64,000 nt of DNA, from NCBI GenBank assembly GCA_020091685.1, contig CM034595.1, forward strand, positions 18,373,189-18,437,188. The letters are read 5' to 3'. This document shows, piece after piece, positions 33,581 to 47,289 of this stretch (position 1 is its first letter; every line of letters begins with the position of its first letter). Made by a program: the position numbers and the translations under genes. Source of the DNA: Lutjanus erythropterus (Eukaryota > Chordata > Actinopteri > Lutjaniformes > Lutjanidae). The notes beneath the pieces are model-generated. The model worked only from the letters and a program-made list of their open reading frames with translations. It did not search any database and was not told the origin of the DNA.

Positions 33581-35914
33581 AAGATGAGAAGCTGAATGTG
33601 TGGTTTTGGTCTTTTATATACTTCTAAATAGTTGCTCTTTTATGCAGAAAAGTGTGCGACACACCTTAAAGTAGGTACTTTATATAAACCTGTCAAACAC
33701 ATTTAACCACAGAGTCTCTGAGACATTTACATCTCTCAGAGAGAATTTATGGACAAAAAGCAAATTTTAAGCCACAAGATGGCAATTTTAATTAATTTAT
33801 TTATTTATTCTTAAATTTTGTTGTTTTCTAATAGGTTTTAGTGTGTCCATAATTTTCTTCCATTGTCTGAAGGTTTGTGGTATCAGATTTCATACTTATT
33901 GAGGTACTTTTTGCTTACCTTGGTCTTTCAGCATAAATTGTAAAATAAAATTTGCACAATGGGATTGCACAAATAGGATTTGCACAAATTGAAGTACCTT
34001 AACTTACCTTAACTAAGCAAGTTCTATTAGGTTATAAATCACATTCATTCAGTTCTACAAATACAAATAAAGGCCCTTTTCATATATTGAAATACACCAG
34101 TGTGATACCTTACAATGTTTGCCTGATTTTTGCCATTACCCTTTAAAGGGAAGTTTAGAGCCCCTGCTGTAATGTATCTGCCAACGGGTGGAGACATGAC
34201 TGTCTGCTCAGCACCATGTTTGTATCTGGCTAAAAGAACCTGACTCATACACAGTAGTGGTGGCTGGCTACATTTAAAGCAGAAGGAACAGTGGCTGGAC
34301 CACAAGTGGTGCAGAAATAGGCCTTTGAACCAGCATGGAAACACATTAAGTATTTTCACGTTTATGGGTGGTGAGAGGGACTTGGGCTCAATGGCGAAGA
34401 AGACCTGACTCACACATCATGGTGTCTTTACTTAGCACCGCAGATAAAACATAATGGTAGCTTTTGGAGCTGGTGTTGGACCACAACTGTTGGAGTACTC
34501 ATTCAGTGAAAATACGATTAAAACAGACACACTTTCCCACCCATAATAAGTGGCATTAGGTTCTGTTTGGCTTAATGTATGTCAATTGAGACCAATCAGG
34601 GACAGCATGACTGAGATAAAGAAATGATTTCATGTTTATGAACAGATATTATCCTCTTTATCCGACTTATCACACATAAAGCATCTTCCAGAAATGTTTC
34701 ACAAAACTTCTGTTTCTCTGTTTATGTGAACTGGAGCTGGTTGATCCTCCATCAGTCACAGAATGCGCCTGGAAGGCAGCACCATTCTGATTGTGTAATT
34801 ATCTACTGCCATAGTAAATCAGACTCTAATTACAGGCAGATTTGGAGCACAAATTGAATGAAATCTGAGCTGTGCTTTCATTTACGTAAATCTGGCCCTT
34901 AGAAGCAGGAGAGTTAAAAGTTTGAACTCAGGAAGTTGATTGAGATGTTTATTGAATGTCCTGATAAGACTGACACAGGGTAGCTACTTGCTGCCCTCAA
35001 GCAGAACAAAATGAATCTACTTTAGTATATTGTAGGCTAAAACATAAAAGCTCATCTGCTAAAAGCAGCAAGACTTCACCTCATACAGACACAGTGCAGG
35101 ACTGCAGAAACTAAGTGCACAAGAGCAGGGGTAGAAAAGTTGACACAGCAGTCTGCAAGTTCTACTTATGCCACAACATCACAGGATGGGGAAAGAAAAC
35201 ACATGTACAGTATTTTCTATGCACATTCCAAAAACAATAAGAATAAAATATGACCAGAGTTGTGAAAAAGTTACTCAAGGCTTCACAACCTTGCAGAAAA
35301 TGAAAGGCATCCTTTTCTATTGGGGGAACACAGAAGCATGGCAGGGCAGAAACTTAGTTTGTCTGCTGCTGCCTCTAGGCAATACAGAAAGAAGACAGAT
35401 CATCTGTGAACCCGAACTTACTGTGGCTGCTGCAATATCTAAAACCAAACAGATTTATATTAAAATCATTCCAAGTTAGGCCATGAATCATGGAAAAAGT
35501 GATTGTTTTTTTTAAAGGATCAGTACATTTTACCAATTAGTGGCAACATGACCTGACTTTTCCTCATACACCGCCACGAATGTCTTGACAAATCGGATAA
35601 CTGGTCATGGAACCATCATCAAGTCACATTTTTAATTTGTTATATTTGTTTGGTCTTTGGTTTGTGACTAAAGATCTGCAAAGCTAATATGGCCACATAT
35701 ATACTCGCTTTTAACTGTGCATTCACATACTCATCCATATACATCATGGCTGCTGTGTGTATCCTGCATCTGATAGGAGCAATGGCTGTACACAACCTCA
35801 GAAATCAACACACACATACACAAAGGCATGGTTAAAAACAAGTATATCTCCTGCCCAACAGTTCCACCATCCTCAGCTTCACTTTGTGTTTATTTGCCAA
35901 TTACCTAATGTTTT
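33581..35914. other. Anonymous sequence; diverged duplication and possible conserved block
   Basis: 34230-34310 and 34395-34490 share ordered phrases (ACCTGACTCA, then TGGACCACAA), a diverged duplication at an offset of about 165-180 bp, possibly an unrecognised repeat. 34722-34915 is complex and repeat-free, with TAATTACAGG and GTAATTATC motifs, and looks like possible conserved non-coding DNA. Confidence 0.35.
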
Positions 35915-35929
35915 CATAGTAACAGTCTA

Positions 35930-36062
35930 AATTAAGATGGTAAACATTAAATCCATTAAATATAAGCATGCTAGCATTACCATTGTGAGCATGTTAGCAT
36001 GCAGACATTAGCACTTGGCTTGTGCCTAGGTAGGCCTAGAGTCCTAGAGATGCCTGACTGTA
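35930..36062 (+). repeat. Degenerate dispersed fish repeat (GCATGTTAGCATGC family)
   Basis: Phrases GATGGTAAACATTAAA, GCATGCTAGCATTACC and GAGCATGTTAGCATGC followed by ATTAGCACT match a motif cluster common in teleost repeats. Boundaries are not defined. Confidence 0.55.
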
Positions 36063-38981
36063 AATTCTTAGTCATGTTTCTGTTTCCATGTCCATTTCAA
36101 GCTAAACAATTTCTACCAATTTGAAATATAACATAACTCTTTATTCACTATTCTTCCTTCATATTTACTGTAATTTTATCCAGTTTGGTACATACAAAAA
36201 CTTGCCTGAATGCACATCAGTAAAGATGCCATTTTAGCCCAAAAAAAATGTTTCTCTTCCTGTTTGTGAACTAGTTGCTACTTGCTACCAAACTACCAGC
36301 TTGCAGGGGACAAACATGGACTCCTGATGAAGTGAGAAATGTCTGCATCATTAAACTATTTAATGCCTGCTGAGGTTCATATCCACGGTCTGCTGATATG
36401 TGCTCCAGATCAACACCAACATGAACAGAACCACTCCATGATGTACAATACCCAGACTGAAAGCATTTATTGTTCTTTTACCCATCGACTGCAGTTAATT
36501 CTTTTTGTACCATCATCATATTTTGTTATACCCACTGCCTTTCTCTTGCTTTATCTACTATTTCCTCCTGTGAATTGCTCAGCAGCACAAATGTTGCCTG
36601 TCACGCCAATGAGGCAAGTTTAAATTGAAAACAATGAGAGTGGGGGAATGCACTAACACAGTGATATGTCTGGATTGCATGATGTTATTATCATGAAATG
36701 AGACAGAAAGCGAAGAAGGCAAATTTAAATGGACAGAGAAGGTATGAGAGACTGACAGACAGACACGGAGCAAAACGAGGCAGAGCGGAGAAGACAAGAT
36801 TTTATAATCATACATTCAGTGTGTGCTACCAAAGAGCTGAGCCACTGTTATGTAAACCAGAATGAAACATTCATGAGCAAACCATCGTCTCACTCTCAAC
36901 CCACTGGAATAGTGCATGAATGACCCATATGGTGGATTGGCTACTATCTGAAACTCATCTATAGCAAACGGGAACACTTTGAAAGGTTCAGTGCAGTAGG
37001 CAGTTATCAAACCCAGAGAGAGTGACAGATGTGTGGGAGGGCAGGAAAAAGGGACATCCTTTATTGGCTTGAATGGAAAGGATCATATGTTGCCAGAGCA
37101 ACTAAGGTTATATTCAAACCTTAAGGAACAAGATAGAGATGGGGGGTGTTGGGGGTGAAGGGGGAAGATGAAGGACAGAAAGGAGGAGGAGGAGGAGGAG
37201 GAGGGTGAATAATGAGAAAAGGAGGAACGGGAAGAGAGACAGGGATTAGGCAATAAAAAGACAGATGAGATCAAGAGACAGCTCTGACACGCTCAGGCAG
37301 CACATGCTTTCTGTGAGCCTGGGAGCAGCTGAGCTAACCACACACACACACACACACACTGAGACATACACACACACATATGCACAAGCGTTGTGATGTG
37401 GTTAGCTGTGACTTTGTCTCTGACTTGGTGTATATATGAGATGTTTAGAAGGGGCTGTACTGTAGGAAGTTGTGCCAGATCCCCAACACCACACCCCACC
37501 ATGATGAGGAGAAGGGGACTTAGTGGGCTTTGGACTTCTGTTGTGGTTTCTTGAATTCTCTGCCTTCTTACTCTTTTTTTCTGCCTCTGACTCTCACTCT
37601 ATCTCTGTCCTTGCTCTCTGTCTGTTTCTCGGTCCAACGCTCTGTTTCCCTTCGGCTGTTTCTCTGCATTTTCTCCTCTCTATATCCATCGATCTTTCTC
37701 TCATCCTTAACCCATCCATCTCTCACTTTCTCAGAGGTAATACACAGCCATGAATAACATTTGCAGTGATCCAGCAGCATGATATCTGCATGTAACCCAA
37801 TAGGCAGTGCAAATATCTCCAGCCCAATAATATAAACTCTTACAGACAAACATGATTTTGAGAAGAGCTTTGAAAGCCTTGTGACAGTATTTACACTGAC
37901 CAGGACACTATAGAACTATAGCTTTTAGAAAAAAAAAAGAATTCCCTTACATTTTCATATGAGTTGTATAAAATCACCATAAGGATTTCCTTTGCCCTTC
38001 CCTTCTGTGTTGCTAGAAGGTGCTTATCAACCACTATTGACCCAAAACAGTCCCTTAAAAGTGAAATATTTTTGGTACATAACACAACGGGTGAATTTAT
38101 GGTGACTGAAAAGGAGGAGGAGATACCAAGACCCTTTTTTTGGAACACGGAAAACCCACAGGCTAGCCAAATATTTATATGTCTCATATATTTAAATTAG
38201 TTATATCATTATACTGAAACTTGCCACCTTTCTCAATGAATGGCTATCTCCTTTCTTGCTGTTACAGTAATGTTTACTTACTTCTTCATTACTTCATCTA
38301 CAGTTTAACAGAAAGTTTGCATTGATTTTGTCAGTCAGGATACTTCTTAACACATCTTTTGCTTGTGCATATTTGTTATGGCTAGATTCAATCTAGTCGA
38401 TTATGTGTATGTACTTTCCATAATCCTTCTTCATCTTCTGTCCATTTTTTTATCTTAGCAAACTTAAGGCGTTTTATGCAACTGGGCAGAGATCTGTGCC
38501 ACAAATGGTTAAAGGACCCGATCTTTTGGGTATGAGTAGGCCTAAGTGTTGTAACATGAAGACAGGAGGAGTTTAGATTATGACTGTAATAAGTATAGGA
38601 ACCTCCTGCCAGATAAACCACGCTGCTCTGTGATCATAAGGTGGTGGGCTTCGTTGAGGTTTAGGCCTTCTGTTGTGGTCGCTTTGTACTTTGGTGCTAT
38701 TCTTTTTTTTTTCCGGGATTATCATGACAGTCACTCAGCCTTTCTCCATCAGTCAACCTCTGTTTCTCTCTCTTACCCCAGTCCCTTTTTTTCTTTTTTT
38801 CTTTCTTCTACAGAGTGTGATTTCAATATCCCTTAATGACAAGAATATGATATGTACAATAACCAGAGCTACATATTGTCCTTTGATTTTCTCCAATTTA
38901 CAGCAGCTTCTTCCCTCCTCATCCTCTGTACTTATATAAACTTTACTTTGTCAGTGATGGAAAAAAAGAGCTGTGATTCTA
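36063..38981. other. Anonymous sequence with several simple-sequence tracts
   Basis: Contains a purine tract at 37130-37260 with (GGA)8 at 37181-37205, a (CA)10 array at 37340-37359, and a pyrimidine-rich tract at 37565-37735. Open frames over these are low complexity. No supported gene. Confidence 0.55.
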
Positions 38982-39761
38982 TAGTCATAGAAATACGGGT
39001 TCCAAAAGGGTTCTTCCTGAAGAACTGGAGTTCTACCCAGAACCAGTCCTTTTTGTCAATGATTTTGTCAAGGGTTCTTTGTATCACAACCCCCTGGATG
39101 GGTTCAAGATGAAACCCTTGAAAAAGGAATTTAAATAGGTTCTTGGGGTGGGTTCTTGTTATCACCCATAAACAATGGAAAGGTTCTGGATACAGACCCC
39201 AAAGAGAGCTGTGGGTGGAACCATCACATCATAGAGGCCATCATAAAGGCCTTTTCGACCAACATGGAACCACCCTTTACCGGTTCAAGTACCTCATTTT
39301 GAACCATTCAGAGCATTTCTACCGAAAATGAATTGGTTTGGAATCTGAATACTTCCTCAGTTGGAACCAAAGAATAGAAGGTTTTCCCAGGGAACCAAAG
39401 TTGGCGTGTCATATTCTACACGTTGCTGGGCATTGTTCAGCGGTCTTTGTTGATGACATCCTTGATTTCAATAGTTCCACTTAAAAATGGTAGAAATGCC
39501 TGTTTGTTCATTAGATAGCACCAGTTCCAAGACTTTTTAATGGAACAGTTTCAAGAACCAAAAGTAATTTGGTGGAAAAATGCCATATGGCAGTTCTGGT
39601 GAGACCTTTCACAGGTTGTTCTAGGGATAACCCTTTACATTGGGTGCCACTAGTAAAAGGGTTCCAAGTGCAAAAAAAGGTTCTACCAAGAACCAAAAAG
39701 GGTTCTCCTGTGGGGAAAAGCTGAAGAATAGTTCTAGGATGGATTTTTATTTCTAATAGTG
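38982..39761. mobile_element. GGTTCTT-rich non-autonomous DNA element, copy 2, with TA flanks
   Basis: The right end, reverse-complemented, is CACTATTAGAAATAAAAATC; the left end is the diverged TAGTCATAGAAATACGGG. Both sides carry TA (38980-38981 and 39762-39763), suggesting a TA target duplication. The interior is dense in GGTTCTT/AAGAACC/GGAACC phrases on both strands, as in 17141-17653. At 780 bp it is longer than copy 1. No transposase. Confidence 0.85.
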
Positions 39762-41330
39762 TAATTTACAAGAAACTTTAACTTCTGTGTCACTAGCTAC
39801 ACACACTAGATCAAGACTCTGAGTGCATACACCCACATGTTCTATACAGTCACACACACATGCATGCCACCACACACACAGATACAGAGAGAGCCCTGGT
39901 AGCACTTATACACACATGGAACCTGACAATCAGATTTTCTGTCTATATAAACACACACTCACACTCTTACCATCCACCCCCACAGCCTTGCTTCCCCAGT
40001 TTCCTAAACCTCAAACACCCACACAGTGCCTCTTGATTCAATTAAACCACAGTCAATTCTAGATTGTGACATATACCCCATGGAGGAAAGTGGGAGATGT
40101 GTGTGTGTGTGTGTCTGAGTTTTTTGTGTGAATCAGAAAACTTCATGACCTCCTTCGCCATGGCCCTTGCTGCTCATTGCGGTAATGGATGGGGAATGTA
40201 TTAGGATGGAACCCCTAATACATTCCATGCCAGCCTGTCTTCCACCGCTGCTCTCTGCATGTCTTTCACCCCATCTTCTGCTTTTTTTTGTTCTTTCTCT
40301 CCCTCCCTGTCTGTCTGTCTACCCGTCTCACTCTCAATCTCTCTTCCCTAATGAGACAGGGACTGTCCTCCCTGTGGGGAAAGAGGTCACTGCCCCTGAC
40401 ACACACATACACACAGAGAGACACACACACAGATAAACATACAGACAAAGACTGCACACATGCATACACATGCAGATAGGACACATGCAGACATGCAGAC
40501 ATCCATGCAGATAAAATGACAAACCCCCACCACTGCTGCCCCATACACACCACACACACAGACATGTACACACACTGACCCAGAAATCCCATCTCTATTA
40601 TGCAGAACATCAGTTAGCTGATGGTGGAGCTGATTATGCAGCTACCCTCCGCTAGCCCACAACTCCCTGTTGGATATCTGCCTTTAGAACCCCAATCCCA
40701 AATGTCTTTTTAGCATTTCAATAGAGAATTATATATTCCTAAACAGTAGGACTTGCATACATATAGCTTTTCACAACTTTCTCATCTCATCATGTCACAG
40801 TATAAGCCTCTTTCAAAAAACACAAATTTAGGGAAGCATTTCACACTAAAAACATCCAAAAGTAACATTTTAGATGTCACAGTGATGTAAAGATTACAGA
40901 GGTTCCCTGTCATGTCTTGTATATTCTATAAACCATGTATAAGTGAGTGCAGACATATTATTTTCAGAATGATAATAAGTAATGATGAGTAATAATAGTG
41001 CTGTTGTTCAGCTCACTGATTAAAAGATTAAAATAGATCCTTAATCACCCACACTTAACAGCTCTAGTGCTCTATGCTAACACTTCACTATGTTCAGTAG
41101 CAGCAGGTGACTGGCATCTTAAAAGCGAGAAAACAGAGGTTGTAGCACTTCAAAACACAAAGTAATGTTGATTTATCCCACAAAAAAATGTTATTGCAGT
41201 GATGATTTGAATCATACATACACCTTTTAGTAGGTCTGTCAGCTGCTGTGTGAGTGCTCAAGAGCACTGCTGTAAGAAACATCAGATCACTGAATTTATA
41301 TTTGAGTTCATCTGTGCCGCATGTCAGAGT
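39762..41330. other. Anonymous sequence with CA-rich patches
   Basis: Interrupted CA arrays at 39850-39880, 40398-40445 and 40545-40575; TG patch at 40099-40113; pyrimidine-rich at 40285-40345. Cys/Val-rich minus-strand frames are repeat translations. Confidence 0.55.
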
Positions 41331-41475
41331 AGCTGTGGTTCAGCAGGTAGCAAGGACCATCCACTTATAGCAGGGTTGTCCTATTGGACAAGACACTGAA
41401 GACACTGAACTGATGGTCAGTGAATGATGGACTATTAGTAAATAAGTATTATATAAATGTAATCAATTTACATGA
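41331..41475 (+). mobile_element. tRNA-derived teleost SINE, internally deleted
   Basis: The head GTAGCTGTGGTTCAGCAGGT resembles the tRNA-like 5' region (box A) of a common fish SINE, followed by ACCATCCACTTATAGCAGGGTTG, then GGACAAGACACTGAA and TCAGTGAATGATGGAC. The tail TATTATATAAATGTAATCAA corresponds to the conserved 3' end. The segment that should hold box B and the middle of the body are missing. Confidence 0.85.
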
Positions 41476-44400
41476 CAATAATGCTGCAGGTAAAGCTATA
41501 AGTTAGCCTTTGCAGAATAGGTGGGAGAATCTGAATCAACTTAGTCCAGGATTTTGCATATTTTCTTGATCAATTCAGCAAATTTTGGTGGAGCATTTTG
41601 TTCCTTATTGCAGTGACAAAGCAGCATTTACAACCAACTGGTCACATCCTTTAACAGGTGAGCAAGCTTGGAAGCCGGGCCAACCTTGATCAACTTCTTT
41701 CTTTCCTGTACTTTGATATGCTATGTGCTAGGCGTGTATATGTTGAAAAGATGTTGTGTATGTTGTTTTTTGTTTTTCAATTTTCACTATCCACTTGTAA
41801 ACAAATAAAATATCAGTTAGCATGGCAAATCAGAGGAAAAAAATGCCTGATGTCATATGGATGAGTTGATAGTTTCAGAATGAAAAACCTGACAACCAGT
41901 CTTCTCACACTGTGTACTGCATTTATCCTAAACCTTAAATCCCTGGTACAATGTGAACGAGTCAGCAGCAGCAACACAGAAACTAACTTCAGATCACTCT
42001 ACAAATACCTTGGCTTGACTGGGTCCCAGAGGGCCAGCTTTATAGATTGGTGCAGTGTAGGGGTGAGGAGTGGTGGTGACCCCAACAAAGATTGCTTGCT
42101 AAGCAAATAAGCAAAGTAATCTGGCTGCGTGTGCAGGCATATGTGTGTCCATACGTGCATGCAAGTGTGTGTACATGTCCCATATGCTTGTGTATTTGTC
42201 TGCATATGTCTGGAAATGTGTGTGTGTTCGCCTGCTTGCTCATGAGGAGCTAAGAGTGTGGTCCCTCTTGCATGTTCATTGATAATGCCATGCATTGCCA
42301 TTCTGCATGTTTTAGCTTGGTAATTGAAAGGCCATCTGTGGTCTACTGGGGAGGTTTAGTAAAGGGTAAACTACGAGGCTCATTATTTTAGGAGAAGGAA
42401 GCCCTCAGAGGCCAAAACATATTAGTTTGTGTCCAGTTTAACCTTCAGAAAACTCAATTACAGTGGGTAAGGTGTATGTATGTGCACTATTCATGCATGT
42501 TCTTTAGGACTTTGTGCTTTCCTGAAAACATGTTCTCAAACTGCAGTAATAAAACACAATCAGGCTGACCTGTACTTCTGGGGAGACAAAACCAGCTGCT
42601 ACTTTGTCAAACAGAAAAAGAGGCCAAAACTTTGTCCAACAGCACACAGAACAAAGCAAACTGATCACACATGGTGAGGGTGTATGTGCTTATTGGCCTT
42701 TGTATGTCTGCTGGGTCTATAAACATGGAAACAGACATGACCTGCATGTCTCAGCAGTTTCCTGTGTAAGGCGAGCTTCGTCTGTGTGTGTGTCCCTATG
42801 GTTCTCCTGTCACTCCTCAGGCCTGCAGAGCGACACTCTCCACTCTATTAGTGTGTCTCCACGTCTGTGCACCAGCACATGTATGTCTGTCTTTGCATGT
42901 ATGTGTGTTTCCATCTGTCTCCTGTCACTAGCAGTCCTCTCTGCACCATTAGGACCTGTTAAGATCAAGGGTCATTTCTCCAGAGGTCACAGTTCACCCT
43001 TCAAAAGGTGAAAAGTCACTAGGGTCAGGTCTGGTGTGAGGTGACATTGAACAAGCACACAGCTGAAGCCTTGACAATCAACACCTTTGGGAACATAGAA
43101 AACATCCCACATGGGCGGCCTACAGTATATTCAATATAAAGACATACCACACTTCTCTTTTATAGGTAAAGTGACATGGGAAAGTGCCCTGAGGGATAAG
43201 TGGTTACAGAACAAAAGCCCTAAAGAGTGATATAAAAATGAATGAATGACTTACAGTTGCCATTATGTGATTAAATCCCCTTCTGTGAGTGATTTTAATG
43301 TTTCTGACCTTGGTAGCTCCTGCTGGTAGTATCAAAAAAGACACTGTGGCAGACAGCAATGTCTGCACAACACTCTCCACTCAAAGATCAAACCCAGGTA
43401 CACTGACATGCAAGTAATGAAACCAACACATAACCAGGTGCTACTTTGTCAAACAGAAAAAGAGACCAGTAGAGTGCAGATCTCCATCAGGCAACAAATG
43501 GCGAAGCACCTGCTGCAATGTCACCAATACTGCCAGCAGAGATATAGTGAACCTGAACATGGTGACATCACAGACAAATGTGGCAACACATAGCAGCGGC
43601 CAATTCCATCAAGATGGCAGGAATTTACTCATCTCGTATCATGCCTATGTTTGGTGGATCATAACATATCAGATATGGAAATTTGCAGATGATCTGGTTT
43701 AAGACGAAATGAAATCGTTCTATGAATATCAGTTTATGAGCCACAATGAATCACAAAATGTGGCCTGCAACAGACTAAGTAAGCCTTGTTTTTAGCCTAG
43801 CAGCTGTTGACAACTCCTATCAGCTCCTACCAATCAGCTAAGGGGAGTGGGGAATCAGTAGTCAGTATAAAATAGGTTTTATAGAGGTTGTTCAGGTTTT
43901 TTAAAAATTGTAACCATGAGAGGTCCTTAAGAATACAGTCATAAATGTGCACAAAAAATTAGGTTGATGCGTCCCTGGGTATTTGAGATTAAACAAGCTC
44001 TAGTCTTGTTGGTGACTCACACACTTCTACAAACCAAAGCTCATGCTAATCAGATTTTTTTTTTCCCCACATACACGTTGGATTAGCCACCAAATAATGG
44101 TTAAAATATGTTGTAGCTGTGGAGTAAGTTGTATACTATAGACGGATATTTTAAGAACAGTAAACTAAGTAAGGAGGAATAAGGGAGAAGTGCCTGAGAG
44201 ATGACTCATATAGAAACATCTTATGTCAGTCTGCATTGAAAAGAAGACTTGAAAGGGGAGGAAGTCCAAGTTCACCCTGGAATTAAGGATAGGGTCTGTT
44301 TGGGTCACACGCAGACATCCGTTAACATCACACACAAACACACCCGCGTCCTTGCACACAAACACACACATGCATACACACACACACTGGCCAAACAAAT

Positions 44401-46416
44401 GTCTCACCCAAGCACAAAGTCAAACCATTCACCCAGCCCCGGCAGTTAAAAACAAAGTTTCCCCCTCCAGCTAAACTCAAGTCTGACCATAATTGAGTCT
44501 GCGCTTTCAAGTGAGTTTATTGAATTCCACTTCACTGCTGTATTTTTTATTGTTTTTATTTTGTTTCCTATGCTGCTGCATTTGGTTTTATTGTGTGTGT
44601 TTTAATGTTTGATACCTTGGGAAGACTGGTGAAAAAAATGTCATTATTTTGAAGGATCTTGTGATGATATTTACTGCTATCACTGCTGGGACATCTGCAA
44701 TGATAAGACATGGTCGTGGCAATGCAACCACAAGGCTTAGATATGTGTAATTACTGCATTCAAATCTGGTCAAAGCAAAAACATAATGTTAACCATTTTT
44801 AACTACCCATCCATAACCACAATATGGGAAGGCACCATGTGGTCTGTCCCACAACTAAATTTGTGTCTGCATTGTTGCTTCATCATCAGTGGCTATGGCT
44901 GCATAACTAGGGGTCACGGAGTTTGTGATCACACTGAAAAGAATGTGACGATGAACTGAGATAAGAATTAATTGACAGTCATTAATGTGCCATTAAAAAG
45001 ACAATTATGTCTCCCTCCCTTACATATAAATTGCACATAAATATTTTACATTGCACAAATGGTATATAGACATACAACATGACAAACCAGATAAGTGCCA
45101 CGGCCCAGTATGCATGGACGCACAAATAAATACACAAAGCAGGCATAATGAGAGCTAATATAAGGCTCTGGGTAGATGTTATCACAAAAGAACAGAGTAA
45201 TGTTATCCAGCAGGGAAAGAGTCCAGAGCTACTCCTGCTGCTTTTTCTTCTTCTTTATTGTATCAGCAAGAAAGGAACCTCTGTTGCCAAGGTGATACTT
45301 TGTATAATTCGGGGTCACATTATTGAATGAACAAAAGCCCAGTGCATGCAGTAATCAATAAACAGTAATGTTATTGGAAGTGATCGTCAAAAACATTTCA
45401 GTAACACTTCATTCTTATTTTCCCAGATTGAGAATGGATGGGTCACTATAAGTCACTCTCTCCTTCCTGTGCTTCTCTCTGTGTTCTTTGCCCAGGTAAA
45501 CTTAACAATGTAAAGGAAAAAAATGTAATATATTAACTGTATCAAAGGCAGCATGCAACATTTTCCCTAAAAAAAAACACTGTATAGACTCAGAAACATA
45601 ATCCCTTTCAATCGTCAGGCAGGCAGTCACTGAACTCCATCATTCTCTAGGTAGTTAGCTAGTGTTTTGCTAACATTGGCTTACTTAAAATGTTACTCAG
45701 TTACATTATTATATTAATGCTGACCAAGGCTCCACTCCACCGGGTACCAAGCTTGCTCAACTGTCATTGAAGCACATAGCAAAAAGAGGTGGGACAGAGA
45801 AACCTACAGTGGAGGACTTGTCATCACTTGTCAGTGTCAAAATATAATATTGTGCTCGTCTTGTGCTTCTGTTGAGTGCACTGCAGCCTGCAAACAGACT
45901 GCCTGAGCTTCAACGTTGGGGAGGAAGAGGCGAATGGAAATAACTCGCTCAAACCATAAATCCTGTCATAAAACTATTTGAACTGCAGTACTAATTTTTC
46001 AACTCTACGGACTTATAATATCTCTCCTTTAATTGATAAAATGGACACACGGACACAGACAGGTAGGGGATAACTGTGGAAATATAGACTGTATTAAAGC
46101 AGAATTTCAGCTGCTTGCACCTAGCTTGTGTGTTAATCTCTGAGACATGTTTGATCAATTTCTCAAACATTCCTTGACAGTCCAGTCATGTTTTTCTATC
46201 CTGAACTATTCACATTAGTGAATTCGCTAAACTCTGAATTTACTCCCAGCCCACACAAACAAAAACCCCTTAAACCCCAGGGTTTGTGTGGGTGTGGGTG
46301 TGCATATGTATGAGTGTGTGTCCAGCTTCTCTCCAGTTGAACAGGATGTGGGAGGTCAAAGAGGAGGGTCAAAGGTCAAAGCCTGACTAAATAATTACCA
46401 GATACTCTTTGGCTAC
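41476..46416. other. Anonymous non-coding sequence
   Basis: Contains TG-rich DNA at 42120-42235 and a CA-rich patch at 44328-44392. Near 45622 GGCAGTCACTGAACTCCA resembles GACAGCCACTGAACTCCA at 32078, possibly a decayed unrecognised repeat. Open frames (for example 42604-43011) lack any recognisable protein feature. Confidence 0.5.
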
Positions 46417-46417
46417 A

Positions 46418-46441
<24 letters not shown>
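46417..46441 (+). repeat. (CA)n microsatellite
   Basis: About 12 CA units followed by an interrupted CA-rich stretch. Confidence 0.95.
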
Positions 46442-46448
<7 letters not shown>

Positions 46449-46594
46449 ATCAAAGACACAGCTTCACGACTATATGGGTTGTTATTTTTGAAATGTCTGG
46501 ACACTGTCTTCCTCTGTGACCCCCTCAGCTTGTGCTCACACCCTTACCTATACACAAACACACACTTGAATGTGCTCTCTTTCCCTCCCTGTCT

Positions 46595-46597
<3 letters not shown>

Positions 46598-46671
<74 letters not shown>

Positions 46672-46679
46672 ACACACAC
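46598..46679 (+). repeat. Compound (TC)13-(CA)n microsatellite
   Basis: A TC array (46598-46624) runs directly into a CA array (46625-46666) and an interrupted continuation to 46679. The junction accounts for the Ser-Leu then Thr-His frames. Confidence 0.97.
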
Positions 46680-47289
46680 TCTCACACTCACACATACAAT
46701 GTCCTAGCCTGAGAGCTTGTCCCACTGACAGGCTATCAGTCAGGAAACAGAGGGGAGAAAAGGAGACGAGAGCAAGAGAGAGAGGCACGGTGGCTAGATT
46801 TAGCCTGTCAGTCACAAAAGGTCAAGGGTCATGCTGAAAGCCCACTGACATGTATGCATGCACACGTGCACAAACGCACATGTGCACTCACACACACATA
46901 CATTGTGTTCATCAAAACAAGGTCAACAGTGGAGGGCAGACAGCTGGCTAGGTTTACAGAGAGAAAGAGAGGGAGCAGACAGCTGGGTAGTTTTACTAGC
47001 GTCTGCCCTTTAAATAGAGACTGGAAGAAAGTTTAAAGAGGGCACAAGTGAATGTTTATAGTGGGGCAAAAAGGTGCAAGCACTTATTTCAATTGTTCTG
47101 AATGGACTTAATATCAATAACACGCCTTCAAGAATTCATGAGCATACTGTAATGTGATCAGCGAAAAAAGCGGGATGCAATAATGTAATTGGATCAGATT
47201 AAAAAACTTTTTTTTTCTTGATATTTAGCCACAGGCATTGCACAGACCGTAAAAATAATGGAATTAGGAAAGAATTCAATGCAATCAAC
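46680..47289. other. Anonymous non-coding sequence
   Basis: CA-rich patch at 46858-46902; otherwise nothing supported. Confidence 0.5.

Noticed and set aside
41331..41360. Functional tRNA gene
   Set aside because: The tRNA-like head belongs to a SINE and lacks box B and a cloverleaf.
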